Below are positions 31,321-42,819 of a DNA stretch of 64,000 nt, in pieces. The notes beneath the pieces were generated by a model, which was given only the letters and a program-made list of their open reading frames with translations, ran no database searches and was not told the origin of the DNA. Location: contig NC_063258.1 of the NCBI RefSeq assembly GCF_019578655.1, positions 28,772,802 through 28,836,801 on the forward strand. The letters run 5' to 3'. Within the stretch, counting starts at the first letter, position 1; each line of letters starts with the position of its first letter. Made by a program: the position numbers and the translations under genes. The stretch comes from Ricinus communis (lineage: Eukaryota; Streptophyta; Magnoliopsida; Malpighiales; Euphorbiaceae).

Positions 31321-34300
31321 ATGGTTATGCTCAGGTCTCGCAAGATACTCTGTCCTTCTACTAAATCCTTGCCTGAACCCGTTACTCCCGCACAGACCCG
31401 TGAACCTTCGACCCGCCGACTATCGCTGCCCTCTCATGAATTGGGCTCCGATTCCACCAGAAGACGAAGCCTCCGTCTCGCTTCAAAATCTGTTCCAAGG
31501 GATCAAAATGGGTCCCGCAAAAGGAAGATTAGTTCTATTGAAAAAGAGAAGGAAGAGACTGAGGAGCAAAACTCGGCGTTTCAGGTTAATGACAATGATA
31601 ATGTGGACAGTGAGATGATATTGAGCTTGAGATCTGGGAAGCGTGTCGTTAAGAGAAAAGTGGAGTATGATAGTGGTGAGAATTTAGTCATTGAAGCGAA
31701 GGATTTGAATGTAGAGGAATTTGAGAATGTGAGTGACAAAGACAAAGGCAAGGCCAAATTAACTGAGAAGTTGATGGAAAAACAAAGTGTCGTTGAGGGG
31801 AATTGTAGTTCAAGATTAGAGGTCAACAAATTTAGTCATGAGAGTAGTAATTCAATGCGAACAAAGAGGAGGTATAGCAGAGAAGAGAAAGGAAAAGCGA
31901 ATTTGGATGATGATGGTTTATCAAATTCCATTGGTAAAGACGAACTGGAATTGCAATCCAAAGTTAAAGAGTTAGGTCATAGTTTAGGGGAAAATGTTGT
32001 ATTATTGCCTGGGAATGAAAGGCAGACTATGAATATAAACACAAGCAACAAGAACGAATCAAGAATGGACCAATTTCGTGATATTGCTACGAGAAATGCT
32101 TCTCGATTTGCTCAGTTTGATCGTCAGGAGGACGAAAATTTGCCTTCAGAAGTTGATAATGTAGAAATTTCATCTGTAGAGGAGAATGAGAGAATTGAAG
32201 ATTGGCCGGGTCCATTCTCTACTGCTATGAAGATTATTAGGGACAGAGCTAATATGCGTAACTCTCAGCAGGGAGCCTCCACTTTAGAAAAACCACAATC
32301 TGTGCCAATAACATGGGTTCCGACAAGAAATAGGCAATCAAGAACATGCGTTCCTTCTCTGCAAGAATTGTGCATGAGAATTATTGTCAAGAATGTTGAT
32401 GCTGTCACTTCGCTCGACCATGTTCCGGATGCATTGAGGCATAGGCTTTGCCAACTGCTTTGTGATTGTCGGAAAATGAATAGCTCTTTTTTGGATCTTC
32501 TTGTTCGTGGATCCCCTACGGAGATACGTGTTAAGGATTGTTCATGGATGTCAGAGGAAGAGCTTGTGAAATGTTTTGAGGGTTGTGACACCAACAATTT
32601 ATCGGTACTTATGTGATTATGAAAGCTTTACATTTTGTATTACTTGCTTTTATATTGATATTTGAAATGAAGTTATGATAATGGTTACAGTAGCATGCTC
32701 AATCTAGAAATTATTTGTTTGTATGCAAACCCCTTAGGTTCTTCTCTTTCGCACTAACATATCATGGTGGTTAAATTGCAAGTAACACATGAAGTTTGAC
32801 TGACTTGTTTAGATATGGAAAGGACTTTTTAGGAAGAGGTCAAAGGATATGGGTATGCTCACCAATATGCAAGAAGGCATGCATGAGAGTGCTCCCACTT
32901 TAAGTTGCAAATTAACTGATTCATTGCTAAGTCCTTGAGAAAGGGAAAATTTACTGAATAACACTGCAAATTCCAGATTTGACTTTGCTAGATGGTTTCT
33001 GAGTAGTTAGGTTATGCACTTATGTCTTAATCACACTGGATTTGTATGTTAAATTTAACTAACTATGATTATCATTGAGTACAGACTTTAACGTCATGTC
33101 ATTTGCTGCTTATTCTTTTAACTAAATATCATATTGTTCATGTTTTCCTAATTGTATCCAGGCATCTATTTGCTCCACTGATATTCTTTCATTCCACACC
33201 TGCTTCTATCAGATTCTTCCCATGTTTTTAGAATTTTGTGATTTGGTTTTAGAATCTATTGCTTGTCTCCTTTATGGAAATTAATCTGAAGTATTTTAAT
33301 TTAAACTTTCTATTGTCTTGGACATTGCACATAATCTGCTTTCCATTTTTTAATCAGGTTTTACAACTTGACCAATGTGGCCGCTGCATGCCTGATTATG
33401 TTATTCCTGCTACTTTAGCTAGGTCATCAAGAAGCTTGCCTGCGCTAATTACATTATCCCTGTGTGGGGCATGCCGGCTTTCAGATATTGGGCTGAGTTT
33501 ACTTGTTGCTTCAGCTACTTCTCTAAGATCTATAAATCTGAGTCAGTGCTCCCATCTTACGTCCACCAGTATTGGGACTTTAGCAGACTCATTGGGATCA
33601 GTTCTTCGGGAATTGTATATTGATGATTGCCAAAGCCTTGATGCGATGCTCATTTTGCCGTCACTGAAGAAGCTAGAACATTTGGAAGTATTATCACTAG
33701 CTGGAATTCAAACTGTTTGTGATGATTTTGTTCGAGAATTTGTTGTTGCTTGTGGTCATAATATAAAGGAGTTCGGTTTGGCTGATTGCACGTAAGCTTG
33801 TTGACCATTTTTAGTGTGATGTTTGTTAAATTTTCGTGGCTGCTGTCGAGAATTATTTTGGATGTTACTAATTTGGTGCAGGAAATTGACTGATTCTTCA
33901 TTGAAAGTCATAGCTGAAACCTGTCCTGGACTATGTGCCCTTAACCTTGTTAACTTGAGGAAATTGACAGATTCTACTTTAGGATTTCTTGCAAATGGTT
34001 GTAGAGAGATTCAAACGTTAAAACTCTGCCGCAATGCATTCAGGTTCTTTTGTAACACTCTTCTTATCACCTTGCATTTAATGCACTCATTTCATTTTTG
34101 CAGATGATTGCTTTTCTACTGCTTGAGTTTGTATGTTTGAGTTTGATGTAGTGGTCAGTAATTTTTCGTTTTAGTACTTTATAAGCTTGGTTTGAATGCG
34201 CAAGGAAGTTCAGGGATCAAATTAGGGAATAACTCTTAAATTGAAGTAGTCTGTTTGGCTGTTTCTACTACTTCTCCTTTTTAATATTTGTTGCTGTTGG

Positions 34301-35862
34301 GTGTGCTCAAGCTGTTTCTCTGGGGCGGGTTGCTTATAATGGGGCATGCTAGTGATGCTAAAGGTGGTTACTTAGTGTCTATCAATGCTCTTTGACATTG
34401 ATATTTATTGTGATTTTGCTTGAAAAAAATACAATTTATTGGTTCCAGAAGGTCTCACCTATTTTAAGGGAGATGTAGGAGATGTTAACTTGAGGCTTGA
34501 GCCGCTCATCTTTTGTGCTAAAGCATGCACCTGGCTACTAGGTTAGTTTCCCAAGGGCAACATATTCTAACTGTTTAGTCAATGGAAGTGAAAGAGATGA
34601 TCCAAACTATTCTTTCATGTTTCAAATATAGATGATCCTAGATAAAAAATATTGTTTATTGTGATTTCGCTAAGCTGAAAACAGATGCTCTGCTTGTATG
34701 AAGAGTTCTCTGGGACAACTGCATGGAGCATACTGAGATTACCAAAGTCGCCAAACTCTTCTTTTCTTGCTGCATACTAAGGACCAAAAGGAAATGCCTT
34801 CTGGACACAGTCCGTGAAGTTTTTCTAGTAATTTCATATATTGGACAAATTCCTTGGAAGTGTAAAATTGTTTTAATTGCGATACTAATTTTGAACTCAG
34901 GTGAAAAGTGTCTATGGTCTGACTAGAGGTATCATTCATGATAATAGAGAAATTGGTGCACTAAGTGAAAAGTCTTGTCATGGGAATCTTCTGCGGTGCA
35001 CTATTGAACATGCACTTTTTCTTAAAATTTATATCGGCACAATTTCTGTTGATGCTCATCGTACTATTCAGAAAACAGATTCACCTTTTCACTCTTCTCT
35101 GTGACAGTGATGAAGGTATCGCTGCATTTTTGGAATCTTCAGGGGATCTTCTTAAAGAACTTTCTCTAAATAATGTTAAGAAGGTATGCCGGCTTTCTCC
35201 CATCTTCTAAGGATTTACTCTTTCTGGGATCACTCTAGTTTTCTGTTTGTGGTGTTCCTATGTGAATTGCATTAATCAGTTTTGGTCATGTTTTGGTGCT
35301 TTCCTTGCATAATTCTCGTATATTTTGCTTTTAATCTTTAAACATGCTACTAACTGTGTCTTATGTCTTTTGTTTGGTTTAAAATATCCCGTTTGCTGGC
35401 GTGAAGCTAGGTGAAGTAGTTTTTAAATTATGGTAAACTTACTGACAGAGACATCTTTGACCTCTTTCTAGGTTGGTCACCATACAGCCATATCGCTTGC
35501 CAGACGGTCAAGAAATTTGATAAGTTTGGATTTATCTTGGTGCCGAAACTTGTCAGATGAAGCTGTGGGTTTGATTGTGGATAGCTGTTCATCATTGAGG
35601 GTGCTTAAACTTTTTGGATGTGGCCAGGTGATGTCCATTGTTGAGTTCTATTCCCCAAATGCAAAATACAATTGCCGGACATTTGAGTCTGAAGTTTGTC
35701 GCGTTGCTTTGTTTGCAGATTACGAAGGTGTTCCTAGATGGTCACTCAAATCCAGAAGTAAAAATCATTGGTTTGAAAATGTCGCCAGTACTGGAACACC
35801 TTTGGGTCCGTGATTCACAAGAATTTCCACTGCGATATTCATCCACGCCCTCATTTTTGTAA
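31321..35862 (+). CDS. RAD7-like leucine-rich repeat (RNI) protein
   Basis: Six exons (31321-32604, 33358-33791, 33882-34043, 35108-35183, 35472-35627, 35719-35862) give 751 residues. The first 290 residues are charged and disordered with basic nuclear-signal-like clusters (RRRSLRLASK; SRKRKI). A conserved block follows (IEDWPGPFSTAMKIIRDRA; CVPSLQELCMRIIVKNVDAV), then cysteine-containing leucine-rich repeats from about residue 370 to 720, for example LITLSLCGACRLSDIGLSLL and LISLDLSWCRNLSDEAVGLI. This layout matches the plant proteins annotated as DNA-repair protein Rad7/rhp7-like. In yeast Rad7 works with Rad16 in global-genome nucleotide excision repair and in an Elongin-type ubiquitin ligase. 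Role in plants is not established. No F-box is evident. Two E2F-like sites precede the gene. Confidence 0.88.
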
Positions 35863-36508
35863 TATGACGAGGCTGGTTTCAGTTTCACTATCACTTGTGT
35901 ATAATATAATGTTAGTATCATATCTGGTAGTCTTAAATTTGACACTCCAATTATGATAACCAGTTCTTTTGCATGCAAGGACATTGAACTTACTAAACCA
36001 TTTGCTTGTGAGATTAAATATTATCTTGTTCTCATCTGTTGCATCTCCAGTTAATCTTCTAATTGCAAGTTGATTCAAGAAATGAGATTTCTTATTTCCC
36101 GAAAATAATTATAAAGAAAGAAAAAGATGCAACCAAAATATTCTAATACCAGACTTCATTTATGCGCATAGGATTAGCCTGTTATAGTGAAATCGGCTCT
36201 CTTCTGCCAGCAGCAGTAATAGATTTTCTGGCGAAAGTTCTGATCAGTGTTTTTAGTGGTGAAAGTAATTTTGCCACTAAAATGTGTGTCGTGCATGATG
36301 AGTTTAATTGTTTGTAAATTAGCCAAGAGTGTTTAATTTTTAAAAGGTTGTTCCATAAAGTGGTGTATCCACATGTCCATCTTCCGCAAGAGTTGCTTTG
36401 GAATTTAGCTTACGACTACCATTTATCAATCTCCATAACATTATGTTATATGATGTCAAAACAAAGGGCCACAATAATAATACATATAAAAGAGACTATG
36501 CAGGTAGC

Positions 36509-36982
36509 CTAGCATAGCATGTGATCGCTTTGCTTACCAAAAATTCTAGGTCTAATGTGGGATAAATAATGTCTACAAGAAGAGCAAACTGCAGTGACAC
36601 AAATAACTAAATCGGCAAACAGGCTAAGCCACCCACCGGAATCAGCATCCAAGCTTTCTTGTTGCAGAATACTAGATAAAAGTGTGGCACTAAAGGCTAC
36701 CGGAATCAATAATAATACAAATGCTTTTTGTTTGGAGAAATTTGGATAACCATCTTCATTTTTGTTTCCTCCAGGAGCGGTGATTGCTGCAGCAAAGACC
36801 ACTGTGGCAATGAGTGCTGCTGCAACTGTGCATGAGCTTGCCTTATCTTTCATCCATTTCTCACCTTCCTTAACTAATTCCTTGTGTTCCTCCATAAATA
36901 GCATTGCAGGAGTTTTCCCTTCAGAATTTTTATCCTCCTCGCAAGTAAGTTGCACATTCTTCTCAACTTCCTATATATCATA
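36509..36982 (-). pseudogene. Ankyrin/PGG (ACD6-like) C-terminal fragment
   Basis: Reads EVEKNVQLTCEEDKNSEGKT, a short TPAMLFMEEHKELVKEG block, then a PGG domain (ATVVFAAAITAPGGNKNEDG). PGG domains belong to plasma-membrane ankyrin proteins of the ACD6 type, which act in defence signalling and normally have several ankyrin repeats before and four membrane segments. Here the ankyrin exons are absent. An intron acceptor-like ATATATAG precedes the block, and after FSKQKAF the sequence departs from the family, keeping only two or three weakly hydrophobic segments. Probably a non-functional remnant, although the 148-residue frame is open. Confidence 0.7.
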
Positions 36983-37439
36983 TGTATGCACATCATGATT
37001 CATGTTACATTATAAAGTCTATTTGAAGCAACAATTTTTCTTTCAATCCATCAAGAATTGATGAGGTTGATATTCTATGGAAATTGACCGTCGATTTCCT
37101 TTATGCCCTTTTTCAAGAAAATGTCTCTAATACATCTATTGACTTGCATGCTTGTAAAGTACGGAAACATAGACCTAGTCAAGGAGACTCCAGGGGTTGC
37201 TCTGTAAAATCCAAATTCCAAAGATCACAGATATTCTTAAAATTGGAACGCTTTAGCTGTAGAAGCTTCTGAAAAACGGAACGCAGATTTCTGCTAATGT
37301 TCTTTTTTTTCTTTTTCCAATAATTCATTTTTTCAACCCCAAAATTTCATCAGATATAGGACATGGCTGAAAACTTCAGTAAGAAGATCGTTCATCTCAG
37401 GTTAATAGTAGTCGGCCATATATTTGTATATAATTTAAT

Positions 37440-38540
37440 TCTGATGGTGTCTTGCCTACTTTAAAAGAAATCATTGAGAAACTAAGCCATGTACATCGGA
37501 AGAAGAATGTGAACAAGAACTAGCAATGTGCTAAACGATTGTGCTTATCATCAGCCTCCATGTATGGCTTCACCTCAAATAATTCTACAGCTCTGTGTAT
37601 TTGTACTTTCTATAACTTACATGAGGATTTTGTATTGGGAAAATCGTTATACACTGTAACAGAGAAGGCAAGTCTTCTCTTCTATTAGTTAATTTAATTG
37701 AGACAAAAGCATTCAAGTGTCGTATCTGTTCAAGTTTCTAGAAAATAAGAAGCACAAATCACCATCTACAACGGGATTACCTCAAAGCCAATCTTTTGGT
37801 ACGGTTCCTGTGCAGGTAAATTGTTTCTATGCACATGCCCATAGACATGTTCAACACCTGCCACCAAAAGATGGATTCAGAAGAGAAATTCATACCAATT
37901 TACAATAATCTTGCACAAGTTCAGATGAATCCCGAGGTAGAAATGAATAATTCTACCATCAGATTTGGCCTAGCAAAATGCAACATATCGTCCTCCTTTT
38001 TAACCTGATAATCATGATACGCGACTAACTTAGCAAAGCTTCAGAAAAGACAAAGAGAAACACACTGAGAGTAGTACAACCCTTTATTCGTTCAAGCAAA
38101 TAAAAAACTGAGAGCATCTGTAGTTAAATCAGCTTTCAGAGTATGAAAACAGGGGGGCGACTCTATGAAATCTTTCAGGATTTCTAAATGAATCATTTGA
38201 AAAACTCAAGAATTCAGGTCTGTGAATGGCGATAGTCGACAGTAGAACTTGAATAATAATAATAATAGTAGTAGTAATACCCTTTACTCCAGATTGTTTA
38301 TTTTTAGATAAAGTAACTATCTTTTTATTAAGAAAGAAAAAAAAGATAAGAGTTGCATCTTCGGCCTGAAAGAAGTTGCAGTTGTTTTCTCTATTCTAGT
38401 CTTAAAACACTGCTAACAATTTATCTTCAATATACGGTCCTCTAGTAAAATCATATCCTGCAATATTGATTTTTGTGATCGTTCTCAATTGAAGATGATA
38501 TCGAAATAATCCACCAAAAGACCAAAATAACAGCTCCTCG
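37440..38540 (-). pseudogene. Truncated duplicate of the GNAT acetyltransferase gene
   Basis: Close nucleotide copy of parts of the intact gene at 48,312-50,460. It keeps the last exon (about 37760-37860, still reading YQKIGFEVIPL and stop), the 3' edge of exon 7, then jumps into the intron-6/exon-6 boundary (deletion of about 290 bases), continues through intron sequence to about 38130 and jumps again to exon 1 (deletion of about 1.4 kb removing exons 2-5). The exon 1 start codon has become CTG (near 38243). Two internal deletions plus the lost start make it dead. Confidence 0.85.
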
Positions 38541-38563
38541 TCTTGAATATTCAGAAAGGTTTA

Positions 38564-39542
38564 TTAGCCAAAAATCATTGCTGTGATCAAAGTATAACCA
38601 TTAAATGGAAACCGCTTGAAATTCCTTCGAGTGCAGACATTATAAGTTGGTTTAACCCAAATCCAATTTGCAGAGTGCTTCAGCACCCAAATGTTCATAT
38701 GTTCCTCGTAAAAATTCTCTATTGACAAAATTTTTCTGCTAACAAACGCTAACTGACTATCTATTTGTAAAAGTCGCATATTATTATGCCGGTAAAACCT
38801 ACAATGACTAGGACATTGTCTTCCTGGATGAGGCAAAACTTGAATTTCTTCAGAGTTCATGTGAAATGTGATCTATTTTTTATCCAGTACATAAAATCCA
38901 TTTACTATTATAGGGAAGGATAACTACGATTACAAAGGTATCTCCACTTATGTTTCCGATTTCCTATCAAATAACTTGAGCAATTACCTGCTTCATTTAC
39001 ATAAAGAAATCTGTATTCTCCAGTCCGCCTATCAATATATACTCTACGTAAATCACCTTTACCTTCAGGTTGTGGTTTCCTCAGGTGTATTTTTTCCCTT
39101 GTGATGAGGTTGTATATGACAAATGAAAAGGTTGTGCGATTACGGGGAAATACCTTAAAGATAAGCAGCCCATCACAACAAGTACCAATCAGATAAGGCC
39201 GATTGAGAAAGTGCTTAAAATGCACATCCTCATGATCATCCTGTCGGTCCTCTTAGCTGGGAGGAGAAAATGCAAGCTGACATTTTTTGCAAGAAGATTG
39301 ACATGGAAAAGAAAAATAGTCGACAAGTTACATCTTCCAAGTCGCTTTTGAGCAAAATAAGGCGTTGAAGCTAAAACTTTCCATGTGGAAGACATTCTCT
39401 GCAATTCAAAAAATCTGATGTGCTGAAAAAGCCTACTTAAGATTTCAACAAGAATATTTCTGTTCTTGTGAAATTTATCTCTTAGCTTACTCCAAATTTG
39501 TGGAATCCATGTGAAGCACTCGATTTCCATCCTACAGTACAT
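38564..39542 (-). pseudogene. F-box protein relic
   Basis: Three successive open stretches in different frames (39189-39542, 38908-39225, 38564-38860) resemble one F-box/associated-domain protein. The first has ILVEILSRLFQHIRFFELQR, an F-box-like helix pattern. The second has YLIGTCCDGLLIF and FVIYNLITREKIHL, typical of the following beta-propeller-like region. The third has EEHMNIWVLKHSANWIWVK, typical of the C-terminal part. At least one frameshift (about 39,200) and one stop (38,908) separate them, so the gene is broken. It has no counterpart in duplicated unit B. Confidence 0.65.
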
Positions 39543-40204
39543 GCAATGCGTTATTATCTCTGTAAAACAAGCAAAATTGCATCACAAATCGTCTAGTAAA
39601 TGAATTTATAGACAAAGTCTATTTGGAAACAACTTCCCACTTGGTTTTGGAATTTAATAAATCACAAATTCGATTAATCACTGACAATTTTAGTAGAATT
39701 AAGAAATTAAATTAATTAACATATTGAATTAGTTCTAAGAGTTCAAAAATTTTGGAAAAATTGTTAGTACATGTGGACAACTAAAATTTTGGAACACAAG
39801 CAGAATGGAATGGTATGGGAAACCAGAAGCGTCTATTTATATATGTGTGTGTCTTCCATTCCTCCTCATTGTTAAAGCTCTTGTTTAACCTAATCATTAC
39901 ATTTCAATACATTGAGCGTTTTTTTTTTCTTTCAAAACCTTACCTAAATAATGGTTATGGAGTCATTTTTTAATATAATGTTTGGACTGAAAGTGCCTTT
40001 TAATAGATACATTTTGGCATCAATTCTATTTGATTTCAACTTCACAAAATAGATCATAGATCATAGTTAACTTTATAAAACAACAATAGAATATATAGAT
40101 CTCCAATTCTTTATTTAACGATCTATTGAAAGCTTCAACTATTAGATACCAAGAACTTAAACAACAGCTTGAATTGGAGCTCCTTTCCGAACATTGCACG
40201 ATCA

Positions 40205-41083
40205 TTACAGGGGCATGAAATTGTCTGGCACCAATGAAAGCGACGGAAGTGAAGTTTTTGCTGGTTTTGGCACAAATATTCTAGCCCAAACATGCTTCCC
40301 ATTGATGGTGAATTTTTCTTTGTCCATCCCACCAAGAATCTTCTGAACAAGTTTTGCTGAGTGAAAGACAATCCTAGCAAACGAAGCTTGCTTATGCAGC
40401 CCGACGTTCTGCATGTAAACAGACTCGATATAATCTCCAAAATAGCTAGCCAGGAATTCCCTCATTTCCCACTCATGTACAGGATACCCCTTAGAGAAAC
40501 TGATGAACACGGTCCTATCCTGAGGATGAACACCATTAATTTCTTGGGTACAAGGCAGAATTGCATGATCCTGAAACTCAATTTCATCAAGTTTAGGTTG
40601 AGTCCTGGAGGATATGATTATTTTCTTGGTATCTAGTAAGTCTTGCTCAGTAATTCTTTCAATGGCGAGCTGCATTATATCATGACATGCTCTAATGCAC
40701 ACCTCATTGATAATTCTTGTCACCCCTATTGTTGCACCAACCCTATTATTGTGAAAATATTTGAGAGAAATTTCTTTCTCCATCAAGCTTTTTAGCAGAG
40801 GGATATCGCTATTTTCACAAGCGAAATGATCATTGGTTATGCAACTAAGGCATATGATCATCTCATCTGCCAAGTCCTTAATCAAAATTTTAGGTAAAGA
40901 AAGAACTTTCCTTACTACACTGCCGTAACCCATCCTCTCCAGCCATAGCCATAAGGCCAATATTTGCATGGACTCCCTTGGATCCCTCCACAGGTTCATC
41001 ACAAGGAGGGTATAAAGCTTGCGATCAATTGAATAAAACAGTTTGAAGTCAACCATTGAATATAAACTCGAAGAAGCCATCAT
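40205..41083 (-). CDS. Plant-specific RRM-like protein, copy 1
   Basis: Single coding exon of 292 residues. The N-terminal half (residues 12-145) is helical and begins DFKLFYSIDRKLYTLLVMNL; it recalls no domain I can name. A variable linker (146-189) follows. Residues 190-272 have an RRM-like order: a first strand TVFISFSKGYPV, helix EMREFLASYFGDYIESVY, a second strand ASFARIVFHSAKLVQKIL, and a last strand GKHVWARIFVPK. Aromatic RNP residues are only partly kept, so RNA binding is uncertain. The sequence CCAAGATCC before the ATG and a GGCAG acceptor-like site suggest a 5' UTR intron. The paralogue is at 56,909-57,964; leader and promoter are conserved between the two. I recognise the family as plant-specific but cannot name it. 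Confidence 0.75.
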   Translation of the reverse strand: MMASSSLYSMVDFKLFYSIDRKLYTLLVMNLWRDPRESMQILALWLWLERMGYGSVVRKVLSLPKILIKDLADEMIICLSCITNDHFACENSDIPLLKSLMEKEISLKYFHNNRVGATIGVTRIINEVCIRACHDIMQLAIERITEQDLLDTKKIIISSRTQPKLDEIEFQDHAILPCTQEINGVHPQDRTVFISFSKGYPVHEWEMREFLASYFGDYIESVYMQNVGLHKQASFARIVFHSAKLVQKILGGMDKEKFTINGKHVWARIFVPKPAKTSLPSLSLVPDNFMPL

Positions 41084-42112
41084 GCTAGTGCTGCTTCAAA
41101 ATCAACCAAGATCCAACTGCCAAGAAAAATACAAATTGCAATTACTTACAAATTAGTGAATGTTAGAAAAACTAAAAGAATAATCTCGAAATAATTAGGT
41201 GCAAATTCAAGATGATAACAAGATGTAGAGCTAAACGGAACGTTTCAAGATCTTAGTAGCCATTAAAGGGTTAAAAGAAAACATCATGCAAAAAAATGAA
41301 ACCTAAAAGGATACCTCTTTCAGTAAGTATGCCTTTCTCTTACCAATCCAAAAGACTAAGGACCACTCTTCTTCTCTTGATGTCATTATCATTTCTATGC
41401 AAGCCAATTTATAAGCTGTGAAATAGGTGTAAACAGGGATTGAGAGTTGACATTTCTATTAATCAGAACTTTGTTGGATTTTTGAGAAAGCATTTGCTTT
41501 ATGGAAAGAAATAATAAATGATAGCGGATCTTTCTATAGCAACTAAAGTTGGGTCATTCAGATTTTTTACCACTTTTTGGATTAAGGAAAATCTGGCTTC
41601 AGAGCTGAATTCTTACAAATGTCCATCAAAACTAAAGGAAAAAGTAAGACTGTTTCATTTGTTTTCGTTTCTTTGCAAGTTTGAATTCTTATTATGTCTA
41701 CCTTATCTATTGTAACTTAAAGGAAAAAAAGATTGGGGCCACAGAGATTCAGAACACAATTCGTTGACATATATATTTAAAAAAGAACACAAATATTCAA
41801 AATTATGTTGCAGTTGCATTTTTACAATGTTGGTTCAATACTTGGTAAAGAAGTTAATTATGTTTACTTATTTTTCATTTAGATTTGTAACTTAAAAATA
41901 AAATAAAATAACTTATTTTGTCTACTACATACAATTTCTAATACACTGATAAATTTTTTATATTTTCGGCATAAAATTACATTATATTATTTAGATGCAC
42001 ATTTTTATCACTTGTCTTGATTATAATAATAAGATTTTGAGTTAATTGACATATTTAATTTATCGGATATACTCGTAAGCTTTAAAACATGTAATATTTT
42101 CCCATACAATAA

Positions 42113-42530
42113 ATTTGAAATTATAAAGCATAAATTTAGGTCAAATCAATCATTGACAATGATTTGGTTTTATCGGTTATTCATAAATGAAGATGTTTGG
42201 AATTATGAAGTATAAATTTAGGTCAGATTAATTATTAACAATGATTCGGTTTTATCGGTTATTCATAAATGAGGATGTTTGGAATTATGAAGTATAAATT
42301 TAGGTCAAATCAATCATTGATAATGATTCGGTTTTATCGATTATTCATAAATGAGGATGTGTAGAATTATGAAGTATAAATTTATGTCAGATCAATCATT
42401 GATAATGATTCAGTTTTGTCGATTATTCATAAATGAAGATATTTAAAATTATGGAAGTATAAATTTAGATCAAATCAATCATTGATAATGATTCGATTTT
42501 GTCAGTTATTCATAAATGATGATATTTATT
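42113..42530. repeat. 82-base tandem repeat array, five copies
   Basis: The phrase GTATAAATTTAGGTCAAATC recurs at about 42131, 42213, 42295, 42377 and 42460, so the period is 82-83 bases. Each unit carries AATGATTCGGTTTTATCG and TTATTCATAAATGA. Copies differ at a few positions. It lies upstream of RRM-like copy 1. Related words (ATAAATTTAAGTCAAATC; GTCGGTTAT) reappear at 59,390-59,760 upstream of copy 2 in unit B. Units are contiguous, so this is a minisatellite and not a CRISPR. Confidence 0.9.
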
Positions 42531-42819
42531 TGTTAATCATTTTTACTTTACAACTTGTGAAATTTTAAGATTAAAAAGTTATTTTTTGTCAGAATCGATC
42601 CGGTATCAAATTAAAAATTTTTCTTATTTTTTATATCAATAATGAAATTGTAAATAACACGTTGAATTAAAAATAATATAAAAAGATAAATTTATATGTT
42701 GAAGTAAAGTAAAATCTTTCTTATTATTTATATTATTTACTAAAATTTAGATAACCGATTGTGTGAAGATGATAAAAAAGACAATATATCTATTATACTA
42801 AAGTTTTGTAGTTAGGCGT

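Noticed and set aside
35638..35862. Alternative frame over the last exon of the RAD7-like gene
   Set aside because: Shadow of exon 6 that reads through the preceding intron; the spliced model keeps the leucine-rich repeats.
42113..42530. Regular repeats that might suggest a CRISPR array
   Set aside because: Units are contiguous without unique spacers and the DNA is plant nuclear; it is a minisatellite.
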